Positions 52,218 through 62,528 of a stretch of 64,000 nt of DNA are shown here, one piece after another. Both the position numbers and the translations under genes were made by a program. Under the pieces are notes generated by a model. It saw only the letters and a program-made list of their open reading frames with translations. It had not been told where the DNA came from and made no database searches. Within the stretch, counting starts at the first letter, position 1. Each line of letters starts with the position of its first letter. The DNA is from Cyanobium sp. E1_MAG_00006 (GTDB taxonomy: Bacteria > Cyanobacteriota > Cyanobacteriia > PCC-6307 > Cyanobiaceae), in contig JAIYAQ010000011.1 in assembly GCA_027488975.1 (NCBI GenBank), positions 1 through 64,000 of the forward strand. Reading direction: 5' to 3'.

Positions 52218-53609
52218 ATGGCTGAGCCGGTCCGCCACCCTCTCGGCGCACCGCTGGCGCCGGGTTCGGCCGGTTTCGGCACCGACGGCATCCGCGGTCG
52301 GGTGGGCCAGCTGATCACGCCTGCCCTGGCGCTGCAGCTTGGCTTCTGGTGCGGCCGCGAGCTGCCGCAGGGTGGTCCGATCGTGCTGGGCATGGACTCG
52401 CGCAGCAGCGGGCCGATGCTTGTGGCGGCGCTTACGGCGGGACTCACCGCCGCCGGTCGTGAGGTGCTCGACATCGGCCTCTGCCCCACCCCCGCCGTCC
52501 CTGGTGCGATCCGTCAGCTGGGGGCCAGCGGTGGCTTGATGGTGTCCGCCAGCCACAACCCTCCCCACGACAACGGCATCAAGGTCTTCGGGGCCTGCGG
52601 CGCCAAGTTGGGCAAGCAGCAGCAGCAGGCGATCGAAGCGGGCCTGCACGGCGTCGTGCCGTTGGCCGAGGGCTTCCGGGCTGATGGGCGTCTCCAGGCG
52701 CGCCCTGATCTGCTGGCGGACTACCAGCAGCGGCTGCTGGAGAGCGTCGGCGCGATCCGCCTCGACGGCTGCCGGATCGTGCTGGATCTGTGCTGGGGCT
52801 CCGCCACGAGCTGCGGGGATGCTGTCTTCCGCGCCCTTGGCACCGAGGTGCACGTGCTGCATGGCAGTCCCGATGGCAGCCGCATCAATCAGGGCTGCGG
52901 CAGCACGCATCTGGGGCAGCTTCGGGCCGCTGTGCTGGAGCAGGGCGCTGCCATGGGTTTCGCCTTTGATGGCGACGCCGATCGGATGCTGGCGGTGGAT
53001 GGCCGCGGCCGGATCGTCGACGGTGATCAGGTGCTCTACCTCTGGGGCCAGGCCCTGATGGCCGCCGGCGACCTGCCGCAGAACCGCCTGGTGGCCACGG
53101 TGATGAGCAATCTCGGCTTCGAGAGGGCCTGGCAGGCCCGCGGCGGTGTGCTGGAGCGCACCGCCGTGGGTGATCAATACGTGCATGCCGCCATGGAAGA
53201 GCTTGGGGCGGCCCTGGGTGGTGAGCAGTCGGGGCACATCCTTTCGGCTCGTCATGGCATGAGCGGGGATGGGTTGCTCACGGCACTTCAGGTGGCCTCC
53301 CTGATCCAGACGAGCGGCGGCTCCCTGGCCGACTGGCTGGATGGCAGCTTCCACCCCTATCCCCAGAAGCTGGTGAATGTCACGGTCCCGGATCGCGCCC
53401 GCCGCAGCGGCTGGCAGAGCTGTGAGCCCCTGGCGGATGCCGTTGCCGCAGCCGAGGCCGCCATGGCTGGCAGTGGCCGTGTGCTGGTGCGGGCCAGCGG
53501 TACCGAGCCGCTGCTGCGGGTGATGGTGGAGGCCGCCGAGGCGGGCGATGTGGAGCATTGGAGCTCCCACCTGGCTCAGCTGGCCGATCAGCACCTCAAC
53601 GCGGCCTGA
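52218..53609 (+). CDS. glmM: Phosphoglucosamine mutase
   Basis: A 463-aa enzyme converting GlcN-6-P to GlcN-1-P for UDP-GlcNAc. Motifs: FGTDGIRGRVG (about residue 20), the phospho-Ser loop VSASHNPPHDNGIK (about 110), the Mg site FDGDADRMLAVD (about 255) and the sugar loop GGEQSGHIL (about 333), with RASGTEPLLRVMVEA at the C-terminus. Its last 22 bases overlap the opposed N-acetylglucosamine-kinase-like gene. Confidence 0.95.
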   Translation: MAEPVRHPLGAPLAPGSAGFGTDGIRGRVGQLITPALALQLGFWCGRELPQGGPIVLGMDSRSSGPMLVAALTAGLTAAGREVLDIGLCPTPAVPGAIRQLGASGGLMVSASHNPPHDNGIKVFGACGAKLGKQQQQAIEAGLHGVVPLAEGFRADGRLQARPDLLADYQQRLLESVGAIRLDGCRIVLDLCWGSATSCGDAVFRALGTEVHVLHGSPDGSRINQGCGSTHLGQLRAAVLEQGAAMGFAFDGDADRMLAVDGRGRIVDGDQVLYLWGQALMAAGDLPQNRLVATVMSNLGFERAWQARGGVLERTAVGDQYVHAAMEELGAALGGEQSGHILSARHGMSGDGLLTALQVASLIQTSGGSLADWLDGSFHPYPQKLVNVTVPDRARRSGWQSCEPLADAVAAAEAAMAGSGRVLVRASGTEPLLRVMVEAAEAGDVEHWSSHLAQLADQHLNAA

Positions 53610-54586
53610 GCCGCCAGGCTGAGGGCGCCGGCACAGGCATCACCCGCAGCTGCCTGCAGCTGGGCACCGGGGCAGTGCCGTTCCACCGCGATGGAGAAGG
53701 CGGCCTGCAGCGTGCCGAGATGCTGCAGCGCGCCACCCACGCCGCAGACCGCCGGCCGCGCCAGATCCAGGCGGAGGCTTACCCCCGCCACCATCTGGGC
53801 CAGCGCCTCGGCGGAGCGCTCGATCACAGCCCTGGCCTGGGGATCACCTGACGCCGCGGCGGCATCCAGCAGCGGTGCCAGTCGGGCGAAACCGGCCGGT
53901 GCAAACCCGTCGGCCACCACCGCCGCCTTCACCTGCTGCGGCGTCTCCACCGCCAGGGCTTGCCAGAGGGCGGCCCGCAGCGGGGTTTCGGCCAGGCGGC
54001 CGTCGGCCATCTGCACGCTCAGGGCCAGGCCGTCGCGGCCGATGTCCATCGCCGATCCGGCCCCATCCAGCAGCCAGCCCCAGCCGCCGCAGCGGTGGGT
54101 GCGGCCGCCGGCATCGCGGCCAAGGGCGATGCAGCCGGTGCCGCTGATCACCAGCACACCGGGCTGCTCACCGAACGCCCCCAGCAGGGCCGTGTACTCA
54201 TCGCCGCAGACATCGGCCTGCTGCAGCCTGAGCCCGAGGGCTGCGGCGGTCAGGGCCAGTCCCCGTTGCTGCACCGCGGTGCCAGCCTCGATGCCGCTGG
54301 CCCCCACCGCCGCCGCTGCCAGGCGCTGATGGCCCGGTAGGCCCGCCGCGGCCAGCGCGGCCGTGAAGCTGCTGCGCAGGGCGGCCTCGAAACGCTGCTC
54401 ACCGGCAGGTGCCCCAAGGTGGCTCACGCCGCTTCCCTCACCCTCCGCCAGGGATGTCCAGGTGCCGGTGGCCGTCAGCAGGGCCAGCCGGCAGGTGGTG
54501 TGGGTCTGGCCGGCGTCGAAGCCGGCGATCAGCGGCTGCTGCAACGGCTGGTGCAGCTGCTGCTGCTGTGGGGGTGCTTCGGCCAT
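53588..54586 (-). CDS. BadF/BadG/BcrA/BcrD ATPase family, N-acetylglucosamine-kinase-like
   Basis: A 332-aa ASKHA-fold protein. Phosphate-1 motif IAGFDAGQTHTTCRLA (about residue 20), adenosine-side VISGTGCIALG (about 145) and GGWGWLLDGAGSAMDIGRDGL (about 168) match the NAGK-like branch. It probably phosphorylates GlcNAc or a related sugar, e.g. recycled from peptidoglycan. It faces glmM tail to tail with a 22-bp overlap. It lies 12 bases after ictB at the end of the leftward FIST/trmB/ictB operon. Confidence 0.82.
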   Translation of the reverse strand: MAEAPPQQQQLHQPLQQPLIAGFDAGQTHTTCRLALLTATGTWTSLAEGEGSGVSHLGAPAGEQRFEAALRSSFTAALAAAGLPGHQRLAAAAVGASGIEAGTAVQQRGLALTAAALGLRLQQADVCGDEYTALLGAFGEQPGVLVISGTGCIALGRDAGGRTHRCGGWGWLLDGAGSAMDIGRDGLALSVQMADGRLAETPLRAALWQALAVETPQQVKAAVVADGFAPAGFARLAPLLDAAAASGDPQARAVIERSAEALAQMVAGVSLRLDLARPAVCGVGGALQHLGTLQAAFSIAVERHCPGAQLQAAAGDACAGALSLAAQAALRC

Positions 54587-54598
54587 GGAGGCAATGCC

Positions 54599-55903
54599 TC
54601 AGTCCGCCCGGCTGGCGCTGAGGGTGGCCAGGCAGAACCAGCCGCTCATCTGCACCTCGGGGCGGAAGAAGATCGTGTCGGTGGCACCCTGCACGCACAG
54701 GCCGGCGATGGCTGCCACCGCCGCCAGGGCCGGCAGTGCCCAGGCCGATTCCCCTTTGAGCTGGGCGAGCCCGGTGCGCAGGCTCGCCAGCAGCAGCCCC
54801 AGCCCAGCCAGCAGTCCCGGCACACCGCCCTCCACGAGCAGCTCCAACGGCACGGAGTAGGCGCTGAGGGCGTTGAACTTCGGTTGCTGGTACAGCGGAT
54901 AGATCAGGTTGAAGGCACTGTTGCCGGGGCCGATCCCAAGCCAGGGACGGTCCTGGATCATCTCGATCGCCGCCAGCCAGACGTTGATGCGGAAGTTGTT
55001 GGAGCTGTCCTGACGGCCGGCCACCAGGCTCATCACGCGGATGCGCAACGGCTCGATCTGGGTGACGGCCACCACCAGCAGGGCAACGCCGGCGGCGATC
55101 AGCAGCACGGGAAACAGGCGTCGCCACAGGGGCGGCCAGCTGCGGGTCTGGCGCAGCACCAGCAGCAGCACCAGGCTGCCCAGGGCCGCCAGCATGCCCA
55201 GCCAGCCGCCGCGGCTATAGCTCAGGAACAGGGCCGCGGTGCCCAGCACCAGGGCGGCGGCGGCGAACAGCCGCTGCGGCCAGGACCGCCAGCGCAGCAG
55301 GGCCACCGCGGCGATCGGCAGGATCGGGATCAGATAGCCCGCCAGCAGGTTGGGGTTCTCCAGCGGGCCGTAGACGCGGATCGTGCCATCGGCCACGGAG
55401 TTGGGATCGGCCCAGCGCGCTAACTCACCGGTGTCGCCGTAGAGCTGGCGGATGGCGATCACGGTGCTGGCCAGTTCCCCTGCCAGCAGCGCCGCCACGA
55501 TCCGGTCCCACCATGGCGGTGCTGCCTCCAGCAGCTGGCGCATCAGGGCGTAGACACCCAGGTAACTCACCAGTTTGAGAAGGCCCTTGAAGGCCGCCAG
55601 CGGCACCGGTGAGAAGCCGGTGGCCAGCACGGCCACCGCCAGCATCACCAGCAGCCAGGCGCTGATCGGTCGGATCGGCCCGGCCGGGGTGCGCAGGCTC
55701 CAGAGCAGCCAGAGCAGGCCCGCCGCCAGGATCAGCAGGCTGAGGCCGCCGCGGGTCACCAGGGGCAGGCCGGCCATCAGGGCGCAGAGCACTAGGCCGG
55801 CAATCAGGCTGAGGCGTCCGTTGAGCGGGCCAGGCTCGCCGCTGGCCAGCAGCCCCTGCCAGCGCAGCAGCCAGGGGGTGGGGGAAGCCGGAGCCGGAGT
55901 CAT
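54599..55903 (-). CDS. ictB: IctB family putative inorganic-carbon/O-antigen-ligase-like membrane protein
   Basis: A 434-aa membrane protein with about ten helices. It matches the cyanobacterial IctB type within the O-antigen ligase superfamily: [20 protein letters not shown] (about residue 175), [15 protein letters not shown] (about 228), [22 protein letters not shown] (about 305) and [13 protein letters not shown] (about 410). IctB was proposed to aid bicarbonate accumulation, though a surface-polymer role is also possible. Its ATG overlaps the trmB stop by 4 bp. Confidence 0.88.
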   Translation of the reverse strand: MTPAPASPTPWLLRWQGLLASGEPGPLNGRLSLIAGLVLCALMAGLPLVTRGGLSLLILAAGLLWLLWSLRTPAGPIRPISAWLLVMLAVAVLATGFSPVPLAAFKGLLKLVSYLGVYALMRQLLEAAPPWWDRIVAALLAGELASTVIAIRQLYGDTGELARWADPNSVADGTIRVYGPLENPNLLAGYLIPILPIAAVALLRWRSWPQRLFAAAALVLGTAALFLSYSRGGWLGMLAALGSLVLLLVLRQTRSWPPLWRRLFPVLLIAAGVALLVVAVTQIEPLRIRVMSLVAGRQDSSNNFRINVWLAAIEMIQDRPWLGIGPGNSAFNLIYPLYQQPKFNALSAYSVPLELLVEGGVPGLLAGLGLLLASLRTGLAQLKGESAWALPALAAVAAIAGLCVQGATDTIFFRPEVQMSGWFCLATLSASRAD

Positions 55904-56628
55904 TGGGATGTAGTTGCGGCCGGCGCGGCTGCCGGGGCGGTGGCCGGATTATCGGCGGCTTCCAGCCATTCCTCCAGGGTCTGCAGCGTCGGCAAGGGAG
56001 CGCTGTTGCGTTCGTAGAGCACCCGATACACGGGCAGGCCCTGGCTGAGCACGAAGGTTTCGCGCTCGGTGGGCAACGGCAGCGGGTTGTCCCGGCGCCA
56101 GGGCTGCTGATCGCCGGCGGGTCGCTCGAAGCAGCCGCTGGCCTCGCACAGGGCCACCATCGGCTCGATCACCGCCAGCACATCGCTCTGCAGGAACAGC
56201 TGGCGGCCGGGGGCCAGGGCCGCAGCAATCGCTAACAGCAGCGCTGGCTGAAGCACCCGCCGCTTGTGGTGTTTTTTCTTGAACCAGGGATCCGGGAACT
56301 GGATCGACACCAGCTCCAGTTGGTCCGCCGGCAGGGCGCTCAGCCAGGCCTCAAGGCTGATGTTGGCGTTGCAGAACAGAACGCGCAGATTGCCCAGCCC
56401 CAGGCCGCGGCGCTCCTCCTCGGCGGCAGCCACCAGGGCACGGCGGATCTCCACCCCGAGGTGGTTGCGCTGGGGTTGCAGCGGTGCCAGACCCAGCAGG
56501 AAGCGCCCGCGTGCGCAGCCGATATCCAGGTGGATGGGCAGCGCGGGATCGGAAAACAACGCAGCCGGTTGCGGCAGTTCGAGCGGTTGCTGGAAGAAGC
56601 GGCTGAGGGGATTGACGTGTTGGCGCAC
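55900..56628 (-). CDS. trmB: tRNA (guanine-N7-)-methyltransferase
   Basis: A 242-aa SAM enzyme making m7G46 in tRNAs. [16 protein letters not shown] (SAM motif I, about residue 34), NHLGVEIR (about 58) and [18 protein letters not shown] (about 118, the TrmB signature) are present. GTG 56628 ([19 protein letters not shown]) is chosen, giving a family-like N-terminus just after the FIST gene's stop; longer frames overlap that gene. The last 20 residues are Ala/Pro-rich and disordered. Confidence 0.93.
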   Translation of the reverse strand: MRQHVNPLSRFFQQPLELPQPAALFSDPALPIHLDIGCARGRFLLGLAPLQPQRNHLGVEIRRALVAAAEEERRGLGLGNLRVLFCNANISLEAWLSALPADQLELVSIQFPDPWFKKKHHKRRVLQPALLLAIAAALAPGRQLFLQSDVLAVIEPMVALCEASGCFERPAGDQQPWRRDNPLPLPTERETFVLSQGLPVYRVLYERNSAPLPTLQTLEEWLEAADNPATAPAAAPAATTSQ

Positions 56629-56638
56629 GATCGCAGAC

Positions 56639-57937
56639 TCAGGTGGCGGGGTTGTTGGGCACCAGGAAGCCCCAGCTGGCGGTGTAGCCATGCAGGTGGC
56701 TGGCGCCGCCCACCGGGCCGATCTCCCCGTTGCAGAAGGCCCCCGCCACCGGCACGGCCGGGAACGGATCGCGGCAGGCCTGCACATCGCCGTCTGGCTG
56801 GCCGTAGAGGCCTTCACCGCGCCCGAGGCAGGCGAACAGCAGCGCGGCCAGTGGTTCCGCTTCACGCTGCCGCTGTTGCTCCAGCAGCTGGCGCTGCTCC
56901 TGACGCGAGGCCGCGGCATCGCGCAGCTGGAATTGAATCTGCTGACCCACCCGCAGCCGCTCGCCCACGGCCACTGAGCCTGTGCGCGGGTCCACGCCGA
57001 TCAGGTTGCGCACCAGGAAGGCTGAACCCTCCTGCGGTTCAGCTCCGAGCTGAAAGTTGCTCTTGGCCACCCCGAGGAAGAGCGAGTGGCGCACCAGGTC
57101 CCGTTCCTCTGGGTTCAGGGTTTCAAGGATCGCCTGCAGACAGGCCACTGGTGTGCCCTTGAGGTCGGGGCTGCTGATCTGTTGGACCACATTCCGTTCG
57201 GCCCGCTCGATCTCGAACACCGGCCCGATCGGTCGGCAGCCTTGCGCCACGACTGGATCGATGCGCCAGGGCCCGGCGATCAGGCAGCCGATCGCGCCCT
57301 CGACCACCTGATCGTCGAACAGGAGCGAGCCATGGCTGGCGCTGTGCTGGCCGGCGATGCCACCGACCTTCACGGTGTTCGGGTAGGCGTAGTCGAGCCC
57401 GCTGATCAGGTCGTTGATTGAGGGGCAGCCGGGGTCCACCAGCAGCAGCATGGAGTGGCTCTGCAGCGGATCGCCACCCACCCAGTCAATCCACTGCTGG
57501 CTGGGGCCATCCAGGTCGGGAAGCCGGCCCGGTTCAAGCCGGAAGGGCTGCAGGGTGCAGCCCGGCAGGCTGATCACTGTCAGGTTGATCGCCGGCTGAC
57601 TCTCCAGTTCATGGGGGGTTCCATCAGGGTCGGTGCCGACCACGCCGCCACAGGCGCAGCCGAGCCAGTGGCGCGCTGGAACCGCCTGCCGCAGCAGCGG
57701 CAGCAGCCGCTGCAGGTCGCTGGCGTAGGCGGTGGAGCAGAACACCAGGGCCAGATCCGCCCCGGCGCCGTCGCTTCCTCTGGGCAGGCCGCAGCGGCGC
57801 AGCTCGGCCGCCAGTTCGGCCACGGCGCCCTCGAGTGAGGGATTGCGGCTGAGAGCCGTGCAGCAGAGGGCCTGCTCCGGCCTGCGGGGCTTCAGCAGGC
57901 CGCTCAGCGCTGGGGGAAGCGAGGGGCGCCAGACCAT
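56639..57937 (-). CDS. FIST domain sensory protein
   Basis: A 432-aa soluble protein with FIST_N (about residues 25-210: [33 protein letters not shown]) and FIST_C (about 215-390: [48 protein letters not shown]) domains, ending [20 protein letters not shown] is a predicted small-ligand sensor module, often amino-acid related, in signalling proteins; no output domain is fused here. First gene of the leftward operon with trmB, ictB and the kinase-like gene. Confidence 0.88.
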   Translation of the reverse strand: MVWRPSLPPALSGLLKPRRPEQALCCTALSRNPSLEGAVAELAAELRRCGLPRGSDGAGADLALVFCSTAYASDLQRLLPLLRQAVPARHWLGCACGGVVGTDPDGTPHELESQPAINLTVISLPGCTLQPFRLEPGRLPDLDGPSQQWIDWVGGDPLQSHSMLLLVDPGCPSINDLISGLDYAYPNTVKVGGIAGQHSASHGSLLFDDQVVEGAIGCLIAGPWRIDPVVAQGCRPIGPVFEIERAERNVVQQISSPDLKGTPVACLQAILETLNPEERDLVRHSLFLGVAKSNFQLGAEPQEGSAFLVRNLIGVDPRTGSVAVGERLRVGQQIQFQLRDAAASRQEQRQLLEQQRQREAEPLAALLFACLGRGEGLYGQPDGDVQACRDPFPAVPVAGAFCNGEIGPVGGASHLHGYTASWGFLVPNNPAT

Positions 57938-58005
57938 CGGCGGACCCTACAGCCCCTGCGTGCACCGGACCCGCGGATAATGACGACTTGCCGACCCCCT
58001 GTTGC

Positions 58006-58623
58006 GTGCCGGACCTGCTGCTCTATCGCACCCTCGTCTGGCTCGATTACCGCCTGGCGGCCCTGTTCGCGGTTGGTCTGCCACTGGTCCTGCTCATCTG
58101 GGCATCCGTGCGTCAGGAACGGGCCCTGCAGCGCCTGCTCGGCATCTACTGGAAGGTGGCCAGCCTGCTGCTGATTGCCGTGCTGTTGCTCACGGACAAT
58201 CGCCCCATGGGGTACGTGGTGGCGGTTCTGGCCCAGCTGCTGGTGGTGGTCAGCCTCTGGTTCTGGGTGGATCTCAATGAGGAGCTGGCAGACCTCCCGC
58301 CCTGGCGACCCTTGCCCTTCGTGGTGCGCTCCTGGCGCTGGGGGCTGAGCGTGTTCGGCTTGCTCGGTGCTGGCCTCAGCGCCCTGGCCCTCAGCTGCCT
58401 TGGCGGCCCTCTCAGCCGTCCACTCTGTCGGGCCTGGCTGGAGGCTCCCGATGATCTGCACGGCGGCTTTGCCCGCGTGTTCGGCTTCCTGTTCGGTGGC
58501 ACCTGGACCGGAGCCATCGCCGCCTTTGTGGGCTACGTGGCCCTGGTGGCCTACGTGGTGGGCCTGCTGCAGTGGCTGCTGGTGCGCCTTCCCCGCCAGG
58601 GACGGGTGGCCGGCGGGTTCTGA
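58006..58623 (+). CDS. DUF3177 family membrane protein
   Basis: A cyanobacterial membrane protein of about 205 aa: VPDLLLYRTLVWLDYRLAAL at the start, then hydrophobic helices at about 20-35, 50-65, 70-88, 110-130 and 165-190. Family pattern recognised; function unknown. GTG 58006 is preferred over a TTG at 57988. It lies 17 bases before the next gene, with which it may be cotranscribed. Confidence 0.78.
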   Translation: MPDLLLYRTLVWLDYRLAALFAVGLPLVLLIWASVRQERALQRLLGIYWKVASLLLIAVLLLTDNRPMGYVVAVLAQLLVVVSLWFWVDLNEELADLPPWRPLPFVVRSWRWGLSVFGLLGAGLSALALSCLGGPLSRPLCRAWLEAPDDLHGGFARVFGFLFGGTWTGAIAAFVGYVALVAYVVGLLQWLLVRLPRQGRVAGGF

Positions 58624-58640
58624 GCCACCTGGATCGTTCG

Positions 58641-58958
58641 ATGGCCATGCCCGTTGCAGATCTGTTGGCTGCTCTGGAGGTGATCAGCCGTGAGCACCCC
58701 GATCGTGTGCTGCGGCTGCGCGGTGAGCTCTCGGGGGAGGAGGGGCAGTCTGAAGCCTTCGAGCTGCTGATCTTCCGCGGCTTCTCCAGCAGCGTCAGCC
58801 ATCCAACCGCCTTTGATCCGGATCAGCCGGCATTGCCGGCTGACGCCCGCATCGATGGCGCCGAGCTGTTGCAGGGTCCTCTCAGTCCCACCGACGAGCG
58901 CCTTTTGGCTGGCCCGGCTGCGGCGCAGCGGTTTCTCGAGGCTGCGGCCTGGTCCTGA
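58641..58958 (+). CDS. Conserved small protein (DUF7734-like), 105 aa
   Basis: A soluble protein starting MAMPVADLLAALEVISREHP, then beta strands RVLRLRGELSG and AFELLIFRGFSSSVSHPTAF and a helical end. The core LLIFRGFSSSVSHPT is what I recognise from cyanobacterial and plastid proteins of unknown role. ATG 58641 sits 17 bases after the DUF3177 stop. The stop is 9 bases from the convergent cupin gene. Confidence 0.65.
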   Translation: MAMPVADLLAALEVISREHPDRVLRLRGELSGEEGQSEAFELLIFRGFSSSVSHPTAFDPDQPALPADARIDGAELLQGPLSPTDERLLAGPAAAQRFLEAAAWS

Positions 58959-58967
58959 TCCGGGCCC

Positions 58968-59489
58968 TCAGGAACGGCTGCAGAGGTCTTGCCAGTGGGG
59001 ACAGATCCGGTTCAGGGCTTCCCGATGGCCGAGCAGCTGTCGGGGGCTGGCCAGTTCGAAATCCTCAAACACAAATCCCGGTGCCACGGTGCAGCTCACC
59101 AGGCTCCAGGGGGCGTCGCCGGCCGGTTCCGCTGCGAACCAGCGGCCCGCCGGCACTACATGCTGCGGTGTGTCCCCGGCCAGCAGATCGAGCCCAAGGC
59201 GGCTGGAGCGAGTCTGGCCGTCAGGCGAGAGCTCGTGGATCAGCAGCGGCCCGCCGGCGTGATGGTGCCAGGCTTCGTCGGAGTGGATCCGGTGCCAGGC
59301 GGATCGCTCCCCCGCGGCCAGCAGGAACAGGATGGCCGTGCTGGCCGGGCGCGAGCCTCTCGCCGTGGCCACCTGGAGGCTGGCGCGGTAGGTCTCCCGG
59401 TAGTGGCCGCCTTCCGGATGGGCCACCAGGGCGAACTGCGCGATCAGCGCCTCGGCGCTCAGGTGCTGCGACTGTGAGGCGATTGCCAT
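58968..59489 (-). CDS. Cupin-fold protein (DUF985 type)
   Basis: A 173-aa single-domain cupin: LVAHPEGGHYRETYRAS (about residue 22), ILFLLAAGERSAWHRIHSDEAWHHHAGGPL split over about 50-78 (cupin metal-ligand His and Glu), and LVSCTVAPGFVFEDFEL (about 130). Members bind a metal or sugar, but no reaction is assigned. ATG 59489 follows the ileS stop by only 5 bases, so it is in the ycf66/ileS operon; the longer frame from 59741 lies inside ileS. Confidence 0.85.
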   Translation of the reverse strand: MAIASQSQHLSAEALIAQFALVAHPEGGHYRETYRASLQVATARGSRPASTAILFLLAAGERSAWHRIHSDEAWHHHAGGPLLIHELSPDGQTRSSRLGLDLLAGDTPQHVVPAGRWFAAEPAGDAPWSLVSCTVAPGFVFEDFELASPRQLLGHREALNRICPHWQDLCSRS

Positions 59490-59494
59490 CGGCT

Positions 59495-62400
59495 TCAGCC
59501 CAGCACGGCCACGCAGCGGCCGCAGAGGCTGGGATGGGCGCTGTGCTGGCCGATGTCGGTTTCGTAGTGCCAGCAGCGCTCGCACTTCTGGCCTTCGGCC
59601 CGGGCGATGCGCACCGTGACACCGCCGTCGCTGGTTTCGCTGAGCACCTCCGCCGGCGTCTCGCCCCCCTGCTGCAGGGCCGACACCAGCAGCCAGTCGG
59701 CCAGGTTGTCGACGCTGGGGTGCGCTGATCCCTCGAGCCATTCGATGGCGGCCGCGATGGCCTCGGCGCCCTCGGCCAGCTCCAGTTGAACCTGGGCCTC
59801 AAGCGAGGCGCCGATCCCCTGCCCGTGCCCGTGCGTGGACCCCGCTTGTTGCTTGCGGCAGCTCTCCAGTTGGCGGTTCACCAGGCTGCGCAGTTCGAGG
59901 ATCCTTTCCATCGGCTGCTCCAGTTCGGCCCGGCGCCAGGCATCGGGGGCCGAGGGCCAGCCGCGTTCGAACACCGAGGCCTCCGCCACCGGGTAGGGCA
60001 GGTTCTGCCAGATGTCCTCGGCCATGTGGCAGAGCACCGGCGCGATCAGGCCGGCCAGGCGCTCCACCACCAGGGCCAGCACCGTCTGGCAGCTGCGGCG
60101 GCGGAATTCGTCTGCTCCGCTCACGTAGAGGCGGTCCTTGGCGATGTCGAGGTAGACGTTGGAGAGGTCCACCACGCAGAAGTTCTGCAGCGCCTGGAAG
60201 AAGCGGTAGAACTCGAAGCGCTTGAAGTCGCCCGTCACGCTGTCGATCAGGGCGGCGGTGCGCTGCAGCATCCACTGATCCAGCAGCGGTAGGTCGGGGG
60301 TGGCGATGGCATCACCGCCTTCGCTCACCGGCCGCGGATCGAAGTCGTGCAGGTTGCCCAGCAGATAGCGGGCGGTGTTGCGCACCTTGCGGTAGACGTC
60401 CGCCAGCTGCTTGACGATGCCTGGCCCCAACGGCACATCGGCGGAGTAATCCACCGAGCTCACCCACAGCCGCAGCACATCAGCGCCGTAGGCCGGCTCC
60501 TGCTTTTCGTTCTTGCCGCCCTCCACCAGCACCGCCGGATCGACGACGTTGCCCAGGGATTTGCTCATCTTGCGGCCCTTCTCATCGAGGGTGAAGCCGT
60601 GGGTGAGCACGCGTTTGTAGGGGGCGTGGCCGTTGACGGCCACCGAGGTGAGCAGGCTGCTCTGGAACCAGCCGCGGTGCTGATCGCTGCCCTCGAGATA
60701 CAGATCAGCCGGGTACTGCAACCCGGGGCGGCCCTCCGCTGCTGCCAGTCCCCCCAGAACGCCGGCCCAGGAGGAGCCGGAGTCGAACCACACGTCCATC
60801 GTGTCGGTGCCCTTGCACCACTGCGCGGCATCGGCGGCGTAGGGCTCCGGCAGCAGCCCGGCCTCATCGCGCTGCCACCACACATCGGCGCCGTGCTCGG
60901 CGATCAGGGCCTGGATGTGGGAGAGGGTGGCCTCATTGAGCAGCACCTCGCCGGTGTCGCGGTGATAGAAAACGGGAATGGGCACGCCCCAGGTGCGCTG
61001 GCGGCTGATGCACCAATCGCCCCGCTCGCTCACCATCGCCTCGATGCGGTTGCGGCCGCTGGCGGGCAGCCACTCCACCGCCGCGATCGCTTCGAGTGCC
61101 GCGGCGCGGAAGCCTTCCACCGAGGCGAACCACTGCTCGGTGGCGCGGAAGATCGTCGGTTTCTTGGTGCGCCAGTCGTAGGGGTAACGGTGCTCATAAC
61201 GCTCCTGCTTCAGCAGCAGGCCCGTGCCTTCCAACGCCGCGATGATCGTGGGGTTGGCGTCCTTCAGCACATTGGTGCCGGCGAACGGCCCGGCTTCGCT
61301 GGTGAGGGTGCCTGCTGCATCCACCGGACAGAGCACCGGCAGCCCGTACTTCTTGCCGGTGTTGAAGTCGTCCACGCCGTGGCCGGGGGCGGTGTGCACC
61401 AGGCCCGTGCCGGCTTCGGTGGTGATGTAGTCGCCGCCGATCACCACCGGGCTGGTGCGCTCCAGCAGCGGGTGGCGATAGCTGATCCCCTCCAGGGCGG
61501 CACCTTTCACGCTGAGGATCGGCGTGAGTGCGAGGCCGAGGCTGCTCTCCAGGTTCTCGCGCAGCTCGGCGGCCACCACCAAGTGGCTGGCGGCCGGCAA
61601 TGGAGTTTCGCCGCGCCCTGCCACCGCACAGATGGCGTAGTCGAGCCGCTCGTTCACGGACACGGCCAGGTTGGCCGGCAGGGTCCAGGGGGTGGTGGTC
61701 CAGATCGCCACCGCAAGGCCACCCGCTCCGGTGGTGGCCTCGGGGCTGAGGCCCGCGTCGCTCAGTTGCTGGGCCAGGGCCTCCGGCAGCGCAACGGCCG
61801 GGAAGGCCACATACAAGCTGGGGGAGGTGTGGCCGTCGGGATACTCCAGTTCGGCCTCGGCCAGGGCTGTGCGGGAGCTGGGGCTCCAGTGCACGGGTTT
61901 GAGGCCCCGGTAGATGTGGCCGGCAAGCACCATGGCGCCGAACACGCCGATCTGGGCGGCCTCGTAGCTGGTCTGCAGGGTGAGGTAGGGCTGGTCCCAG
62001 TCGGCCCAGATGCCCCAGCGGCGGAAACCTGCCTTCTGGCCGTCCACCTGCTCGAGGGCATAGGCGTGGGCCTTCTGGCGCAGGCTGATCGGGGTAAGTT
62101 CGGCGCGCTCGCTGCTGCTGAGGCCCTGCAGCACCTTGAGCTCGATTGGCAGGCCGTGGCAGTCCCAGCCCGGCACGAACCGTGCCTTCTTGCCCTGTAG
62201 CAGGGCGGTTTTGTTGATGATGTCCTTGAGGATCTTGTTGAGCGCGTGGCCCACATGCAGGGCCCCGTTGGCGTAGGGCGGCCCGTCGTGCAGGGTGAAG
62301 GTTTCGCCCGGGTTCTCCTGGCTCAGGCGTTCGTAGAGCTTGCGCTCGGCCCAGAAGGCCTGGATTTCGGGTTCACGCACCTTGGCGTTGGCCCGCATGT

Positions 62401-62503
62401 TGAAGGGCGTCTGCAGCAGGTTGAGCGTGTCCTTGTAGGAGATCTGGCCCGCTTCGGACTGGCCCGCTGTGGGAGTTGTCTCGGGCGCAGAGCTGGCGGT
62501 CAC
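59495..62503 (-). CDS. ileS: Isoleucyl-tRNA synthetase
   Basis: About 1002 aa. The class I HIGH motif appears as PPYANGALHVGHALNK (about residue 73) and KMSKS as GRKMSKSLGN (about 635). The editing (CP1) region lies between, with TTPWTLPANLAVSV and HTAPGHGVDDF. The C-terminal Zn finger CERCWHYETDIG and LCGRC is present. A GTG at 62503 (VTASSAPETT) is preferred to the TTG at 62521. It charges tRNA-Ile; the lysidine-type tRNA-Ile (CAU) is one of the two candidates for the fragment at 8941. Confidence 0.96.
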   Translation of the reverse strand: MTASSAPETTPTAGQSEAGQISYKDTLNLLQTPFNMRANAKVREPEIQAFWAERKLYERLSQENPGETFTLHDGPPYANGALHVGHALNKILKDIINKTALLQGKKARFVPGWDCHGLPIELKVLQGLSSSERAELTPISLRQKAHAYALEQVDGQKAGFRRWGIWADWDQPYLTLQTSYEAAQIGVFGAMVLAGHIYRGLKPVHWSPSSRTALAEAELEYPDGHTSPSLYVAFPAVALPEALAQQLSDAGLSPEATTGAGGLAVAIWTTTPWTLPANLAVSVNERLDYAICAVAGRGETPLPAASHLVVAAELRENLESSLGLALTPILSVKGAALEGISYRHPLLERTSPVVIGGDYITTEAGTGLVHTAPGHGVDDFNTGKKYGLPVLCPVDAAGTLTSEAGPFAGTNVLKDANPTIIAALEGTGLLLKQERYEHRYPYDWRTKKPTIFRATEQWFASVEGFRAAALEAIAAVEWLPASGRNRIEAMVSERGDWCISRQRTWGVPIPVFYHRDTGEVLLNEATLSHIQALIAEHGADVWWQRDEAGLLPEPYAADAAQWCKGTDTMDVWFDSGSSWAGVLGGLAAAEGRPGLQYPADLYLEGSDQHRGWFQSSLLTSVAVNGHAPYKRVLTHGFTLDEKGRKMSKSLGNVVDPAVLVEGGKNEKQEPAYGADVLRLWVSSVDYSADVPLGPGIVKQLADVYRKVRNTARYLLGNLHDFDPRPVSEGGDAIATPDLPLLDQWMLQRTAALIDSVTGDFKRFEFYRFFQALQNFCVVDLSNVYLDIAKDRLYVSGADEFRRRSCQTVLALVVERLAGLIAPVLCHMAEDIWQNLPYPVAEASVFERGWPSAPDAWRRAELEQPMERILELRSLVNRQLESCRKQQAGSTHGHGQGIGASLEAQVQLELAEGAEAIAAAIEWLEGSAHPSVDNLADWLLVSALQQGGETPAEVLSETSDGGVTVRIARAEGQKCERCWHYETDIGQHSAHPSLCGRCVAVLG

Positions 62504-62528
62504 GTCGCCACAGGGCAGCAAGGGGCGA

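Noticed and set aside
60347-62200. 617-codon rightward open frame
   Set aside because: Entirely antisense to ileS, His/Gly/Ala-rich with no recognisable domain.
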